A DNA stretch of 64,000 bases from Bradyrhizobium sp. BR13661 (GTDB taxonomy: Bacteria > Pseudomonadota > Alphaproteobacteria > Rhizobiales > Xanthobacteraceae), in the NCBI RefSeq assembly GCF_029892425.1, contig NZ_JARXWB010000007.1, positions 124,001 to 188,000 on the forward strand, written 5' to 3'. Positions 42,799-51,472 of the stretch are shown piece after piece. A model generated the notes under the pieces. That model had not been told where the DNA came from, searched no databases, and saw only the letters and a list, made by a program, of their open reading frames with translations. Numbering within the stretch: the first letter of the stretch is position 1; every line of letters begins with the position of its first letter. Both the position numbers and the translations under genes were made by a program.

Positions 42799-43446
42799 TC
42801 AGCGCACGTTCGCCAGGCGCATGTCGAGATAGGCCGTGATGGTTTCCATCAGCGGCTCGAGCTTGGCGTCGAAGAAATGGTTGGCGCCGGGGATGACCTG
42901 CTGGTCGATCACGATGCCCTTCTGCGTCTTCAGCTTCTCGACCAGCGTGTTGACGTCCTTCGGCGGCACCACCGCATCCTTTTCACCGTGGACAATAAGT
43001 CCCGAGGACGGGCAGGGCGCGAGGAACGAGAAGTCGTAGAGGTTGGCCGGCGGCGCGATCGAGATGAACCCTTCGACCTCGGGGCGGCGCATCAGGAGCT
43101 GCATGCCGATCCAGGCGCCGAAGGAGAAGCCGGCGACCCAGCAGGCGCGCGCTTCGGGATTGATGGTCTGCGCCCAGTCGAGCGCTGCCGCCGCATCCGA
43201 CAATTCGCCGGTGCCGTGGTCGAACGAGCCCTGGCTGCGGCCGACACCGCGGAAGTTGAAGCGCAGCACCGAGAAGCCGCGATGCGCAAAGGCGTAGTAG
43301 CACTGATACACGATCTGATGATTCATCGTGCCGTGAAACTGAGGATGCGGATGCAGGATCATCGCGATCGGCGCGTTCTTCTGCTTGGCCGGGTGATAGC
43401 GGCCTTCGAGACGGCCGGCGGGGCCAGTGAAAATAACTTCAGGCAT
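42799..43446 (-). CDS. Alpha/beta hydrolase
   Basis: 215 aa from ATG 43446 (MPEVIFTGPAG). The strand AIMILHPHPQFHGTMNHQIV is typical of the family that includes the Bradyrhizobium YpfH-like hydrolases. The nucleophile elbow reads AGFSFGAWIG (G-x-S-x-G), with Asp in GEKDAVVP and His in GANHFFD as the rest of the triad. No signal peptide. Substrate unknown. It is convergent with the SMR gene and lies upstream of, and divergent to, the SUF operon. Confidence 0.9.
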   Translation of the reverse strand: MPEVIFTGPAGRLEGRYHPAKQKNAPIAMILHPHPQFHGTMNHQIVYQCYYAFAHRGFSVLRFNFRGVGRSQGSFDHGTGELSDAAAALDWAQTINPEARACWVAGFSFGAWIGMQLLMRRPEVEGFISIAPPANLYDFSFLAPCPSSGLIVHGEKDAVVPPKDVNTLVEKLKTQKGIVIDQQVIPGANHFFDAKLEPLMETITAYLDMRLANVR

Positions 43447-43795
43447 GGATGATCTCTTGATTGATCTCTGGAAGACGGTCTTCAGCAATCAACCGATTGT
43501 GGCCTTCATCGACGGCGACACCGACGAAAGCACGAATGGAAGGATGAGAAGGCGTGCGCCTCGCGGTGATGCGCAGACGGCGCGCGGTGACTTGACGGTG
43601 CGCGTTCTAACATAGGCTGCGGGGCAAAAAGCAAGCATCTTCGACATCTGGCAATGCACTCAAGATGTTAGCTGCTCGTCGAGGCGTCATTGCAAAGCCC
43701 GGGTCCGGAATCACGGTTGCCAAGCACGCGGACGTGGCCCATCTCGGGCTGGAGGCGGTCTGAACAGGCTGCAGAGGTAGGTAATATATTACTCG
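43447..43795. promoter_or_regulatory. SUF operon upstream region
   Basis: 349 bases with no gene. The last part holds GTAATATATTAC (43781-43792), a perfect 12-base palindrome ending three bases before the sufS2 ATG, where -10 and operator could coincide. GAGG sits about 18 bases from the start, too far for a good ribosome site. No Rrf2/IscR gene lies here. Confidence 0.4.
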
Positions 43796-44935
43796 ATGCC
43801 AAGCCGCGTTTATCTCGACTGGAATGCCACAACCCCCCTGCGCCCCGAGGCGCGTGCGGCGATGCTGGCCGCTTACGAGCTGATCGGCAATCCGTCCTCG
43901 GTCCATGCCGAGGGGCGGGAGGCGCGGCGGTTGGTCGAGGATGCCCGTGCCTCGCTGGCGACGGCCGTGGGCGGGTTGCCGCGGAACGTGGTCTTCACGT
44001 CGGCTGGAACCGAGGCCAACGCGCTGGCGCTGTCGCCGGGCCTGCGCGGCCGATCGGGCGAGCCTGTGCGGCGGCTCCTGGTGTCCGCGGTCGAGCACGC
44101 GTCCGTACTCGCTGGCGGCCGGTTTCCGGCAGAGAGCATCAGCCAGATTCGGGTCACCCGCTCCGGCCTGGTCGATCTCGACCATCTGCGAGAGCTACTT
44201 GCCGGTGGCCCGCCGGCGCTCGTTTCCATCATGGCGGCCAACAATGAAACGGGTGCCATGCACCCGGTCGTCGAGGCAGCGCGGATCGTTCACGAGGCGG
44301 GTGGCCTACTGCACGTCGATGCGATCCAGGCGCTAGGGAAAATTGCGTTCAATATTAACGCGGTAGGCGCGGACCTTGCGACCTTTTCTGCGCACAAGAT
44401 CGGCGGCCCCAAAGGCGTCGGCGCGCTGGTCACAGCCGAGGGGCTTGCCGGATTGGAGCCGGTGCTGCGCGGCGGCGGGCAGGAGCTCGGCCGGCGGGCA
44501 GGAACCGAGAATGTCCCAGGGATCGCCGGCTTTGGAGCTGCCGTGACAGCTGCCCTTCAGGCTCTGCCGGAGGATGCGGAACGAATGGCAAGCCTCAGAA
44601 ATAGCTTGGAAAATGGAATTCGATCGATTGCCCAGGCGACGATCTTCGCAGACGATGTTGAGCGGTTACCAAATACCGTTCTATTCACCGCGACCGGTCT
44701 GAAGGCCGAGACTATCGTCATCGGCTTCGACCTCGAAGGAGTGGCCGTATCTTCCGGTTCGGCCTGTTCCTCAGGTAAGGTCCAGCCGTCCCACGTGCTC
44801 TCGGCGATGGGGTACGGTGCCACCGTAGCCCAGGGAGCGGTGCGCCTCAGTCTGGGCTGGTCCACGGAAGCGGAGGACATCAACAGGGCGTTAGAGGCTT
44901 GGCGAAAGCTCGGTAATACCCTACTTAGAGCCTAA
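43796..44935 (+). CDS. sufS2: Cysteine desulfurase, IscS/NifS type
   Basis: 379 aa; takes sulfur from cysteine for cluster assembly. It has the class V fold: VYLDWNATTPLRPEARAAML, TSAGTEANALAL, the PLP lysine in FSAHKIGGPKGVGALV, and the catalytic Cys in SSGSACSSGKVQPSHVL on a longer loop, as in group I (IscS) enzymes. Group II SufS lies further down the same operon. The pair matches the sufS2-BCDS1-X-A order described for alphaproteobacteria. Start ATG 43796, overlapping a palindrome. Confidence 0.93.
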   Translation: MPSRVYLDWNATTPLRPEARAAMLAAYELIGNPSSVHAEGREARRLVEDARASLATAVGGLPRNVVFTSAGTEANALALSPGLRGRSGEPVRRLLVSAVEHASVLAGGRFPAESISQIRVTRSGLVDLDHLRELLAGGPPALVSIMAANNETGAMHPVVEAARIVHEAGGLLHVDAIQALGKIAFNINAVGADLATFSAHKIGGPKGVGALVTAEGLAGLEPVLRGGGQELGRRAGTENVPGIAGFGAAVTAALQALPEDAERMASLRNSLENGIRSIAQATIFADDVERLPNTVLFTATGLKAETIVIGFDLEGVAVSSGSACSSGKVQPSHVLSAMGYGATVAQGAVRLSLGWSTEAEDINRALEAWRKLGNTLLRA

Positions 44936-45048
44936 GCGACGAAACACGGCTTGAACGGTTCTAAGCCCGTGCTTTCTGCCAAAAAACATCGTAATATTCG
45001 TTCGAGTTTGATCCACCGCGGTCCTTGAAACCGCGAGCGGAGGATAGA

Positions 45049-46545
45049 ATGCCAGCCGTCCAAGAGACGGTCGAGCGCGTCAAGCGCATCGACGTCGACC
45101 AGTATCGTTATGGGTTTGAGACCCAGATCGAGTCCGACAAGGCCCCGAAGGGGCTGTCCGAAGACACCGTCAGGTTCATCTCCGAGAAGAAGAACGAGCC
45201 CGCCTGGATGCTCCAGTGGCGGCTTGAGGCTTACAGGCGCTGGCTGACCATGACCGAGCCGACCTGGGCCCGCGTCGACTATCCCAGGATCGATTTCCAG
45301 GACCTCTATTACTACGCGGCGCCGAAGCCGAAGAAGACGGTCACCTCGCTCGACGAGATCGATCCGGAGATCCTGAAGACCTACGAGAAGCTCGGCATCC
45401 CCTTGCGGGAGGTCGCCATGCTCGAAGGCGTCGAGCCGAAGCCCGGCGAGGAAGATCCGGCGCGCCGCAAGATCGCGGTCGATGCTGTCTTCGATTCGGT
45501 TTCGGTCGCGACCACGTTCAAGGCGGAGCTCAAGAAGGCCGGCGTGATCTTCATGCCGATCTCGGAGGCGATCCGCGAGCACCCTGAATTGGTGCAGAAG
45601 TATCTGGGCTCGGTGGTGCCGACCTCGGACAATTACTACGCGACGCTGAACTCGGCGGTGTTTTCCGACGGCTCGTTCGTCTACGTGCCGCCCGGCGTGC
45701 GCTGCCCGATGGAGCTGTCGACCTATTTCCGCATCAACGAGCGCAACACCGGCCAGTTCGAGCGCACGCTGATCATCGCCGACAAGGGCTCCTACGTTTC
45801 CTATCTCGAAGGCTGCACCGCGCCGCAGCGCGACGAGAACCAGTTGCATGCCGCCGTGGTCGAACTCGTCGCGCATGACGATGCCGAGATCAAATATTCG
45901 ACGGTGCAGAACTGGTATCCCGGCAACTCGGAAGGCAAGGGCGGCATCTACAATTTCGTCACCAAGCGTGGCGACTGCCGCGGCAACAACTCCAAGATCT
46001 CCTGGACCCAGGTCGAGACCGGTTCGGCGATCACCTGGAAATATCCGAGCTGCATCCTGCGCGGTGACAATTCGCGCGGCGAGTTCTACTCGATCGCGAT
46101 CTCGAACGGCTTCCAGCAGGTCGATTCGGGCACCAAGATGATTCATCTCGGCAAGAACACGTCGAGCCGCATCATCTCCAAGGGCATCGCCGCCGGCAAG
46201 TCGCAGAACACTTATCGCGGCCTCGTCACCGCGCACCGCAAGGCGACCGGCGCGCGCAACTTCACCGCCTGCGATTCGCTGCTGATCGGCGACAAATGCG
46301 GCGCGCATACCGTGCCGTACATCGAGGCCAAGAACTCCTCGGCGACGTTCGAGCACGAGGCGACGACCTCGAAGATCTCCGAGGACGTGCTGTTCTACTG
46401 CATCCAGCGCGGTCTTTCGCAGGAAGAGGCGGTCGGCCTCGTCGTCAACGGCTTCGTCAAGGACGTGCTGCAGCAATTGCCGATGGAATTCGCGGTGGAA
46501 GCGCAGAAGCTGATCTCGATCTCGCTTGAAGGGTCGGTCGGTTAA
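45049..46545 (+). CDS. sufB: Fe-S cluster scaffold protein SufB
   Basis: 498 aa from ATG 45049 (GGAGGATAG just before it). It forms the SufBC2D scaffold, where clusters are built. The fold is the large beta-helix: [79 protein letters not shown] and the C-terminal [19 protein letters not shown]. The length is usual. There are 113 bases between sufS2 and sufB, which leaves room for a second promoter; CTTAG/CTAAG half-sites occur there at 44924-44936. Confidence 0.98.
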   Translation: MPAVQETVERVKRIDVDQYRYGFETQIESDKAPKGLSEDTVRFISEKKNEPAWMLQWRLEAYRRWLTMTEPTWARVDYPRIDFQDLYYYAAPKPKKTVTSLDEIDPEILKTYEKLGIPLREVAMLEGVEPKPGEEDPARRKIAVDAVFDSVSVATTFKAELKKAGVIFMPISEAIREHPELVQKYLGSVVPTSDNYYATLNSAVFSDGSFVYVPPGVRCPMELSTYFRINERNTGQFERTLIIADKGSYVSYLEGCTAPQRDENQLHAAVVELVAHDDAEIKYSTVQNWYPGNSEGKGGIYNFVTKRGDCRGNNSKISWTQVETGSAITWKYPSCILRGDNSRGEFYSIAISNGFQQVDSGTKMIHLGKNTSSRIISKGIAAGKSQNTYRGLVTAHRKATGARNFTACDSLLIGDKCGAHTVPYIEAKNSSATFEHEATTSKISEDVLFYCIQRGLSQEEAVGLVVNGFVKDVLQQLPMEFAVEAQKLISISLEGSVG

Positions 46546-46607
46546 TTGCCGACCCTCGCGGTGCGCACCTCGCGCCCCAACATCATCTGAATAAACTGGA
46601 TACCAAG

Positions 46608-47360
46608 ATGGCTTTGCTTGAAGTGAAAAACCTCAAGGTTCGTGTCGAGGAGCGTGAGATCCTCCATGGGCTGACGCTGACCGTGAACGAGGGCGAGATC
46701 CACGCGATCATGGGGCCGAACGGCTCCGGCAAGTCGACGCTCTCGCATGTCATCGCCGGCAAGCCCGGCTATGAGGTCACCGACGGCCAGATCCTGTTCA
46801 GGGGCGAGGACCTGCTGGAGATGTCGCCGGATATCCGCGCCGCCAAGGGTGTGTTCCTGGCGTTCCAGTATCCGGTCGAGATCCCGGGCGTCGCCACCAT
46901 GACCTTCCTGCGCACGGCGCTGAATGCGCAGCGCAAGGCGCGCGGCGAGAGCGAATATTCCACGCCGGATTTTCTCAAGAAAGTCCGCGAAGTCTCGAAG
47001 TCGCTGAACATCCCGCAGGACATGCTCAAGCGCGGCGTCAATGTCGGCTTCTCCGGCGGCGAGAAGAAGCGCAACGAGGTTCTGCAGATGGCACTGTTCG
47101 AGCCGAGCCTGTGCATTCTCGACGAGATGGATTCGGGCCTCGACATCGACGCGCTGCGCATTGCGGCTGATGGCGTCAATGCGCTGCATTCGCCCAAGCG
47201 CGCGATGGTCGTCATCACCCACTATCAACGGCTGCTGAACTACATCGTGCCCGACATCGTGCACGTGATGTCGAAGGGCCGTGTCGTGAAGAGCGGCGGC
47301 AAGGAACTGGCGCTGGAGCTGGAAGCGTCCGGCTACGCCCAGTTCGAGGACGCTGCGTAA
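46608..47360 (+). CDS. sufC: SufC ATPase
   Basis: 250-aa ABC-type ATPase that drives conformational change of SufB-SufD. Walker A is MGPNGSGKSTLSH, the Q-loop FLAFQYPVEIPG, the signature FSGGEKKRNEVLQM, Walker B CILDEMDSGLDIDAL and the H-loop VVITHYQRLL. It has no membrane partner; it acts in the cytoplasm with SufB and SufD. It lies between sufB and sufD with short gaps (62 and 11 bases). Confidence 0.98.
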   Translation: MALLEVKNLKVRVEEREILHGLTLTVNEGEIHAIMGPNGSGKSTLSHVIAGKPGYEVTDGQILFRGEDLLEMSPDIRAAKGVFLAFQYPVEIPGVATMTFLRTALNAQRKARGESEYSTPDFLKKVREVSKSLNIPQDMLKRGVNVGFSGGEKKRNEVLQMALFEPSLCILDEMDSGLDIDALRIAADGVNALHSPKRAMVVITHYQRLLNYIVPDIVHVMSKGRVVKSGGKELALELEASGYAQFEDAA

Positions 47361-47371
47361 GGAATTTTGCG

Positions 47372-48676
47372 ATGAACGTTGCTGTGGCAAAGACCGGGAA
47401 CGGCCGCGCGGTGAGCGATCTCTTCGTCAGCGCTAGAGGCCGCCTGCCGGGTTCGCCGTCCGTGATCGCGGCGCGCCGCGAGGCGTTCGAGACCTATGAG
47501 CGTCTCGGTCTGCCGCACCGCCGGATCGAGGAATGGAAATACACCGACCTGCGCGCGCTGGTTGGCGAGGTGCTGCCGCTGGCAGCCGCACCTGATGCAG
47601 CTGCGCTGAAGCGCGCTGCGGATGCCGTGAAGGCGCACGCGATCGCCGGCGCCCGCAAGCTGGTGCTGGTTGACGGCGTGTTCGCGGCCGATCTCTCCGA
47701 CGTCAAGGCGCTGAGCGCCGAGGCGGGCTTCAAGACACTCCGCGAAGTGCTGGAGCAGGATGCTGGTCTGCTGAAGACCGCAGCCACCGATGCCATGATC
47801 GCGCTGAATGCGGCGATGGCGACCGATGGCGTCGTGCTGTCGATTGCCGACGGTGCGCAGCTGTCCGCACCGATCCAGATCCTCCACATCGCGACCGCGG
47901 CCTCGGCGACGGCCTTTACCCGCTCGCAGGTCGCGATCGGGAAGGGCGCTCGTGCAACCATCGTCGAGAGCTTCGTTGCGGCAGGTAGCAAGGCCTACCA
48001 GGTCAACGACGCCGTGATCGTCACGGTCGGCGACGATTCCAACGTCGCGCATATCCGCCTGATGGACGACGCGCCTGATGCGATGAACGTGTCGTCGCAC
48101 TTCGTCACCATCGGTGCGAATGTAAAATTCAACTTCTTCAACATGACGACTGGCGCGGCTGTCAGTCGCCTGCAGGGTTTCATCACGCTGGCGGGCGAGA
48201 ACAGCGAGCTCTCGGCCAACGGCGTCAATCTGCTGCAGAAGACCGAGCACGGCGACACCACGCTGGTGGTGGACCACGCCGTGCCGAATTGCGTCAGCCG
48301 CGAAGTGTTCCGTGCGGTGATCGACGATCGCGCCCATTCGGTGTTCCAGGGCCGCATCATCGTCCGTCCCGACGCGCAGAAGACCGACGGCAAGATGATG
48401 ACGCGCGCGTTGCTGCTCTCGGACGAAGCCGAAGCTGACAACAAGCCCGAGCTTGAGATCTTTGCCGACGACGTCTCCTGCGGCCACGGCGCCACCGCGG
48501 GCGCGCTGGACGACAGTCTGCTGTTCTATCTGAAGGCCCGTGGCCTGCCCGAGAAGCAGGCCCAGGCGCTGCTGATCCAGGCCTTCGTCGGCGAGGCGAT
48601 CGAGCAGATCGCCGCTGATGATCTTCGCGAGCATGTGATCGGCATTGCCGAGCGCTGGCTGGAGCGCCGGTCATGA
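47372..48676 (+). CDS. sufD: SufD scaffold subunit
   Basis: 434 aa, paralogue of SufB. It pairs with SufB and has the C-terminal beta-helix motifs: FFNMTTGAAVSRLQGFITLA, HAVPNCVSREVFRAVIDD, NKPELEIFADDVSCGHGATA and ARGLPEKQAQALLIQAFVGE. The N-terminal part is helical (GLPHRRIEEWKYTDLRALVG). The C-terminal cluster-interface His (CGHGAT) is present. It overlaps sufS by four bases (ATGA). Confidence 0.97.
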   Translation: MNVAVAKTGNGRAVSDLFVSARGRLPGSPSVIAARREAFETYERLGLPHRRIEEWKYTDLRALVGEVLPLAAAPDAAALKRAADAVKAHAIAGARKLVLVDGVFAADLSDVKALSAEAGFKTLREVLEQDAGLLKTAATDAMIALNAAMATDGVVLSIADGAQLSAPIQILHIATAASATAFTRSQVAIGKGARATIVESFVAAGSKAYQVNDAVIVTVGDDSNVAHIRLMDDAPDAMNVSSHFVTIGANVKFNFFNMTTGAAVSRLQGFITLAGENSELSANGVNLLQKTEHGDTTLVVDHAVPNCVSREVFRAVIDDRAHSVFQGRIIVRPDAQKTDGKMMTRALLLSDEAEADNKPELEIFADDVSCGHGATAGALDDSLLFYLKARGLPEKQAQALLIQAFVGEAIEQIAADDLREHVIGIAERWLERRS

Positions 48677-49920
48677 GCACGCATCCCGCAGTCAAGAACG
48701 GCGCATATGACGTCGCCCGCGTGCGCCAGGATTTTCCGGCGCTCGCCATGCAGGTCTACGGCAAGCCGCTGGTCTATCTCGACAACGCGGCGTCCGCGCA
48801 GAAGCCGAGCGCCGTGCTCGACCGGATGACGCAGGCCTACACTAGCGAATACGCCAACGTGCATCGCGGGCTGCACTACCTCGCCAACGCGGCGACGGAA
48901 GCCTATGAGGGCGGCCGCACCAAGGTCGCGCAGTTCATTAATGCACCCCGCACCGACGAAGTGATCTTCACCCGCAATGCGACCGAGGCGATCAATCTGG
49001 TCGCGTCGTCCTGGGGCGGGCCGAACATCAAAGAGGGCGACGAGATCGTCATCTCGATCATGGAGCACCACTCCAACATCGTTCCTTGGCATTTCCTAAG
49101 GGAACGTCAGGGTGCGGTGATCAAGTGGGCGCCGGTCGACGACGAAGGTAATTTCCTCATCGACGAGTTCGAGAAGCTGCTGACGTCGAAGACCAAGCTG
49201 GTCGCGATCACGCAGATGTCGAATGCGCTCGGCACCATCGTGCCGGTCAAGGATGTCGTGAAGATCGCCCATGCCCGCGGCATTCCCGTGCTGGTCGACG
49301 GCAGCCAGGGCGCGGTGCATCTGCCGGTCGACGTTCAGGACATCGGCTGCGACTTCTACGTCTTTACCGGCCACAAGGTGTACGGCCCAACTGGCATCGG
49401 CGTGCTCTGGGCCAAGTACGACCACCTCGTCGCGATGCGCCCTTACAATGGTGGCGGCGAGATGATCCGCGAGGTTTCCCGTGAGTTCGTCACCTATGGC
49501 GATCCCCCGCACAAGTTCGAGGCCGGCACGCCCGCGATCGTCGAGGCCGTCGGCCTTGGCGCCGCCATCGACTACGTCAATTCGATTGGCAAGGAGCGCA
49601 TCGCCGCGCACGAGGCCGATCTCACGGCCTACGCCCAGGAGCGCTTGCGCGAGATCAACTCGCTGCGGCTGATCGGAACGGCCCGCGGCAAGGGGCCGGT
49701 GATCTCGTTCGAGCTCAAGGGCGCACATGCCCACGATGTCGCCACCGTGATCGACCGCCAGGGCATCGCGGTCCGCGCCGGCACCCATTGCGTGATGCCG
49801 CTTTTAGAGCGGTTCAACGTCACGGCCACCTGCCGGGCCTCGTTCGGCATGTATAATACGCGGGAAGAAGTCGATCATCTGGCACAGGCGCTGCTCAAGG
49901 CGCGGGATTTGTTCGCATGA
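48673..49920 (+). CDS. sufS: Cysteine desulfurase SufS (group II)
   Basis: 415 aa; supplies sulfur to SufBCD. Class V fold with LVYLDNAASAQKPSAVLDRM, RNATEAINLVASSWG, the PLP lysine in YVFTGHKVYGPTGIGVLWAK, and the catalytic Cys in RAGTHCVMPLLERF, a short loop as in group II. Such enzymes usually need SufE or SufU; neither gene is in the window. Overlaps sufD and sufT by four bases each, a tightly coupled run. Confidence 0.97.
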   Translation: MSTHPAVKNGAYDVARVRQDFPALAMQVYGKPLVYLDNAASAQKPSAVLDRMTQAYTSEYANVHRGLHYLANAATEAYEGGRTKVAQFINAPRTDEVIFTRNATEAINLVASSWGGPNIKEGDEIVISIMEHHSNIVPWHFLRERQGAVIKWAPVDDEGNFLIDEFEKLLTSKTKLVAITQMSNALGTIVPVKDVVKIAHARGIPVLVDGSQGAVHLPVDVQDIGCDFYVFTGHKVYGPTGIGVLWAKYDHLVAMRPYNGGGEMIREVSREFVTYGDPPHKFEAGTPAIVEAVGLGAAIDYVNSIGKERIAAHEADLTAYAQERLREINSLRLIGTARGKGPVISFELKGAHAHDVATVIDRQGIAVRAGTHCVMPLLERFNVTATCRASFGMYNTREEVDHLAQALLKARDLFA

Positions 49921-50288
49921 GTGACACGGCCGAAATCAAAGCTAGTCCAATGGAGACCCTCTCGGCGTTGCCGCCGGAGGAGACCGAGCGTCTCACCACC
50001 GAGATCATTGCGGGCCTCAAGACTGTGTTCGATCCGGAAATCCCGGCGGACATCTACGAACTCGGCCTGATCTACAAGGTCGAGATCAAGGACGATCGTT
50101 CAGTGGACGTGAAGATGACGCTGACGACGCCGAACTGCCCGGCCGCCGGCGAGCTGCCGACCATGGTCGAGAACGCCGTTGCCAGCGTCCCCGGCGTCGG
50201 CGTGGTCGACGTCAAGGTCGTTTGGGAGCCGGCCTGGACGCCAGAACGCATGAGCGACGAGGCCCGCCTCGTGCTCAACATGTGGTGA
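49917..50288 (+). CDS. sufT: SufT / MIP18-family Fe-S maturation protein
   Basis: 123 aa of the DUF59 family: KTVFDPEIPADIYELGLIYK, then MTLTTPNCPAAGELPTMVEN with the conserved Cys, and VDVKVVWEPAWTPERMSDEA. It takes part in delivery or repair of Fe-S clusters. It overlaps the sufS stop (ATGA), and the A-type carrier gene follows. Called SufX in older lists of this operon. Confidence 0.94.
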   Translation: MSDTAEIKASPMETLSALPPEETERLTTEIIAGLKTVFDPEIPADIYELGLIYKVEIKDDRSVDVKMTLTTPNCPAAGELPTMVENAVASVPGVGVVDVKVVWEPAWTPERMSDEARLVLNMW

Positions 50289-50337
50289 CGCGTAACTCTG
50301 ACATTGAATTTGCTCCGCAACGGACCACATCACTGAC

Positions 50338-50748
50338 ATGACACAGATTTCGTCCGGCTCGACACCAGCATCCACGCCGAAGCCCCGGCGGCCCCGCCCG
50401 CAGGTGATGCGGCTGACCGATGCCGCCGCCCAGCGCATCACGGAGCTGACCCAGCGTGCGGACTCCGAGATCGTGGGCTTGCGCGTCGGCGTGAAGAACG
50501 GCGGCTGCGCCGGCCAGTCCTACACGGTCGAATACGCCCATGACATTCGCCCGACCGACGAGGTCGTCGAGGACAAGGGCGTCAAGATCCTGGTCGATCC
50601 CAAGGCCGTGCTGTTCCTGCTCGGCACCGAGATGGACTACAAGGCCGACAAGATGCAGGCCCAGTTCGTCTTCAACAACCCCAACCAGATCTCCGCCTGC
50701 GGCTGCGGCGAGTCGGTCGAGCTGCGCCCGGCCAAGATCGACGGGTAG
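50338..50748 (+). CDS. sufA: A-type Fe-S carrier SufA
   Basis: 136 aa; receives clusters from the SufBCD scaffold and passes them to apo-proteins. The three ligand cysteines are in VKNGGCAGQSYTVEY and SACGCGESVEL near the C-terminus. An N-terminal basic, Pro-rich head of about 25 residues (TPASTPKPRRPRPQVM) precedes the HesB fold. It is the last gene of the operon, 49 bases after sufT. Confidence 0.95.
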   Translation: MTQISSGSTPASTPKPRRPRPQVMRLTDAAAQRITELTQRADSEIVGLRVGVKNGGCAGQSYTVEYAHDIRPTDEVVEDKGVKILVDPKAVLFLLGTEMDYKADKMQAQFVFNNPNQISACGCGESVELRPAKIDG

Positions 50749-50774
50749 GGCCGACTTTCGCAAAGCCCACCGCC

Positions 50775-50895
50775 GTCGTCCTGGCGAAAGCCAGGACCCA
50801 TACCGCGTGATCTCTCGGTGGGTGCGGTGCCAGTACCGACAGTCTTCGCTAAACTCCTCGCTGTGGTAATGGGTCCTGGCTTTCGCCAGGACGAC
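50775..50895. repeat. Palindromic intergenic element, two inverted 30-bp arms
   Basis: The left arm 50775-50804 and right arm 50865-50895 are inverted copies of each other with one base inserted. Each arm is itself a hairpin: GTCCTGGC-GAAA-GCCAGGAC on the left and GTCCTGGC-TTTC-GCCAGGAC on the right. About 60 unrelated bases lie between. Such elements are frequent in Bradyrhizobium chromosomes; I know the type but could not count copies. Confidence 0.8.
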
Positions 50896-50915
50896 CATGA
50901 GGAGCCATACGGGCC

Positions 50916-51362
50916 ATGGACCGCGAATTCCTGATCGACCTGTTTTCCGGTTTCGGCCCTGTGACCATCCGGAAGATGTTCTCCGGTCACGGCATCTCCG
51001 CCGACGGCATCAATTTCGCACTGTCTCTCCGTGCCGGCCTGTTCTTCCGCGCCGACGAAGTGACGATCCCGGACTTCGAGGCGGAAGGCTCAAAGCCATT
51101 CCAGTACTCGACCCGCGCCAAGACAGTGCTGGTGAACTCCTACTGGGAGCTGCCGGCACGCCTGTTCGACGATTCCGAGGAGTTTGCGCAATGGGCGAGG
51201 GCGGCCCTCGCCGCCGCCCAGCGCGCCAAAGTGAAGAAGCGGCCCAAGAAAGCTACAGTGAACAAAGCTACGGTGAAGAAAGCTGCGGCGAAGAAGGTTG
51301 CAAGCAAATCCAGCAAGCCTGCGAAAACGCCGACCAAAAGCCCGCGTTACGAAGGCGCGTGA
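50916..51362 (+). CDS. TfoX N-terminal domain protein with Lys/Ala-rich tail
   Basis: 148 aa. Residues 1 to about 100 are a TfoX-N domain: LFSGFGPVTIRKMFSGHGIS, LSLRAGLFFRADE, and FQYSTRAKTVLVNSYWELPA. The last 44 residues (from KVKKRPKKATVNKAT) hold 14 lysines in Ala/Thr/Ser/Pro surroundings, like histone H1. TfoX relatives regulate competence in some bacteria; in rhizobia the role is unknown. The gene sits between two intergenic palindromic repeats. The tail suggests nucleic acid binding; that is inference. Confidence 0.88.
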   Translation: MDREFLIDLFSGFGPVTIRKMFSGHGISADGINFALSLRAGLFFRADEVTIPDFEAEGSKPFQYSTRAKTVLVNSYWELPARLFDDSEEFAQWARAALAAAQRAKVKKRPKKATVNKATVKKAAAKKVASKSSKPAKTPTKSPRYEGA

Positions 51363-51371
51363 AGCGAAAGG

Positions 51372-51468
51372 CCTAAAGCGCGATGAGATTGGGATGAATC
51401 GTCATCGCGCTTTAGGTTGTTGTTTGAGCGTGATCAAAACCGCTGCGCACTTTTCCGGATCATGCTTT
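51372..51468. repeat. Palindromic intergenic element with 15-bp arms
   Basis: CCTAAAGCGCGATGA (51372-51386) and its exact inverted copy (51402-51416), 15 bases apart. A second imperfect dyad follows, AGCGTGATC near 51427 with GATCATGCT ending at 51468. The composite is a known kind of intergenic repeat in Bradyrhizobium. It may also end the convergent tfoX-like and fabA transcripts. Confidence 0.75.
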
Positions 51469-51472
51469 AGGT

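Noticed and set aside
44924..44954. Possible Irr-type iron box between sufS2 and sufB (CTTAG...CTAAG and a TTCTAAG half-site)
   Set aside because: Arms do not match the TTAGAA-N3-TTCTAA form I know for Irr boxes; kept only as a remark in a finding.
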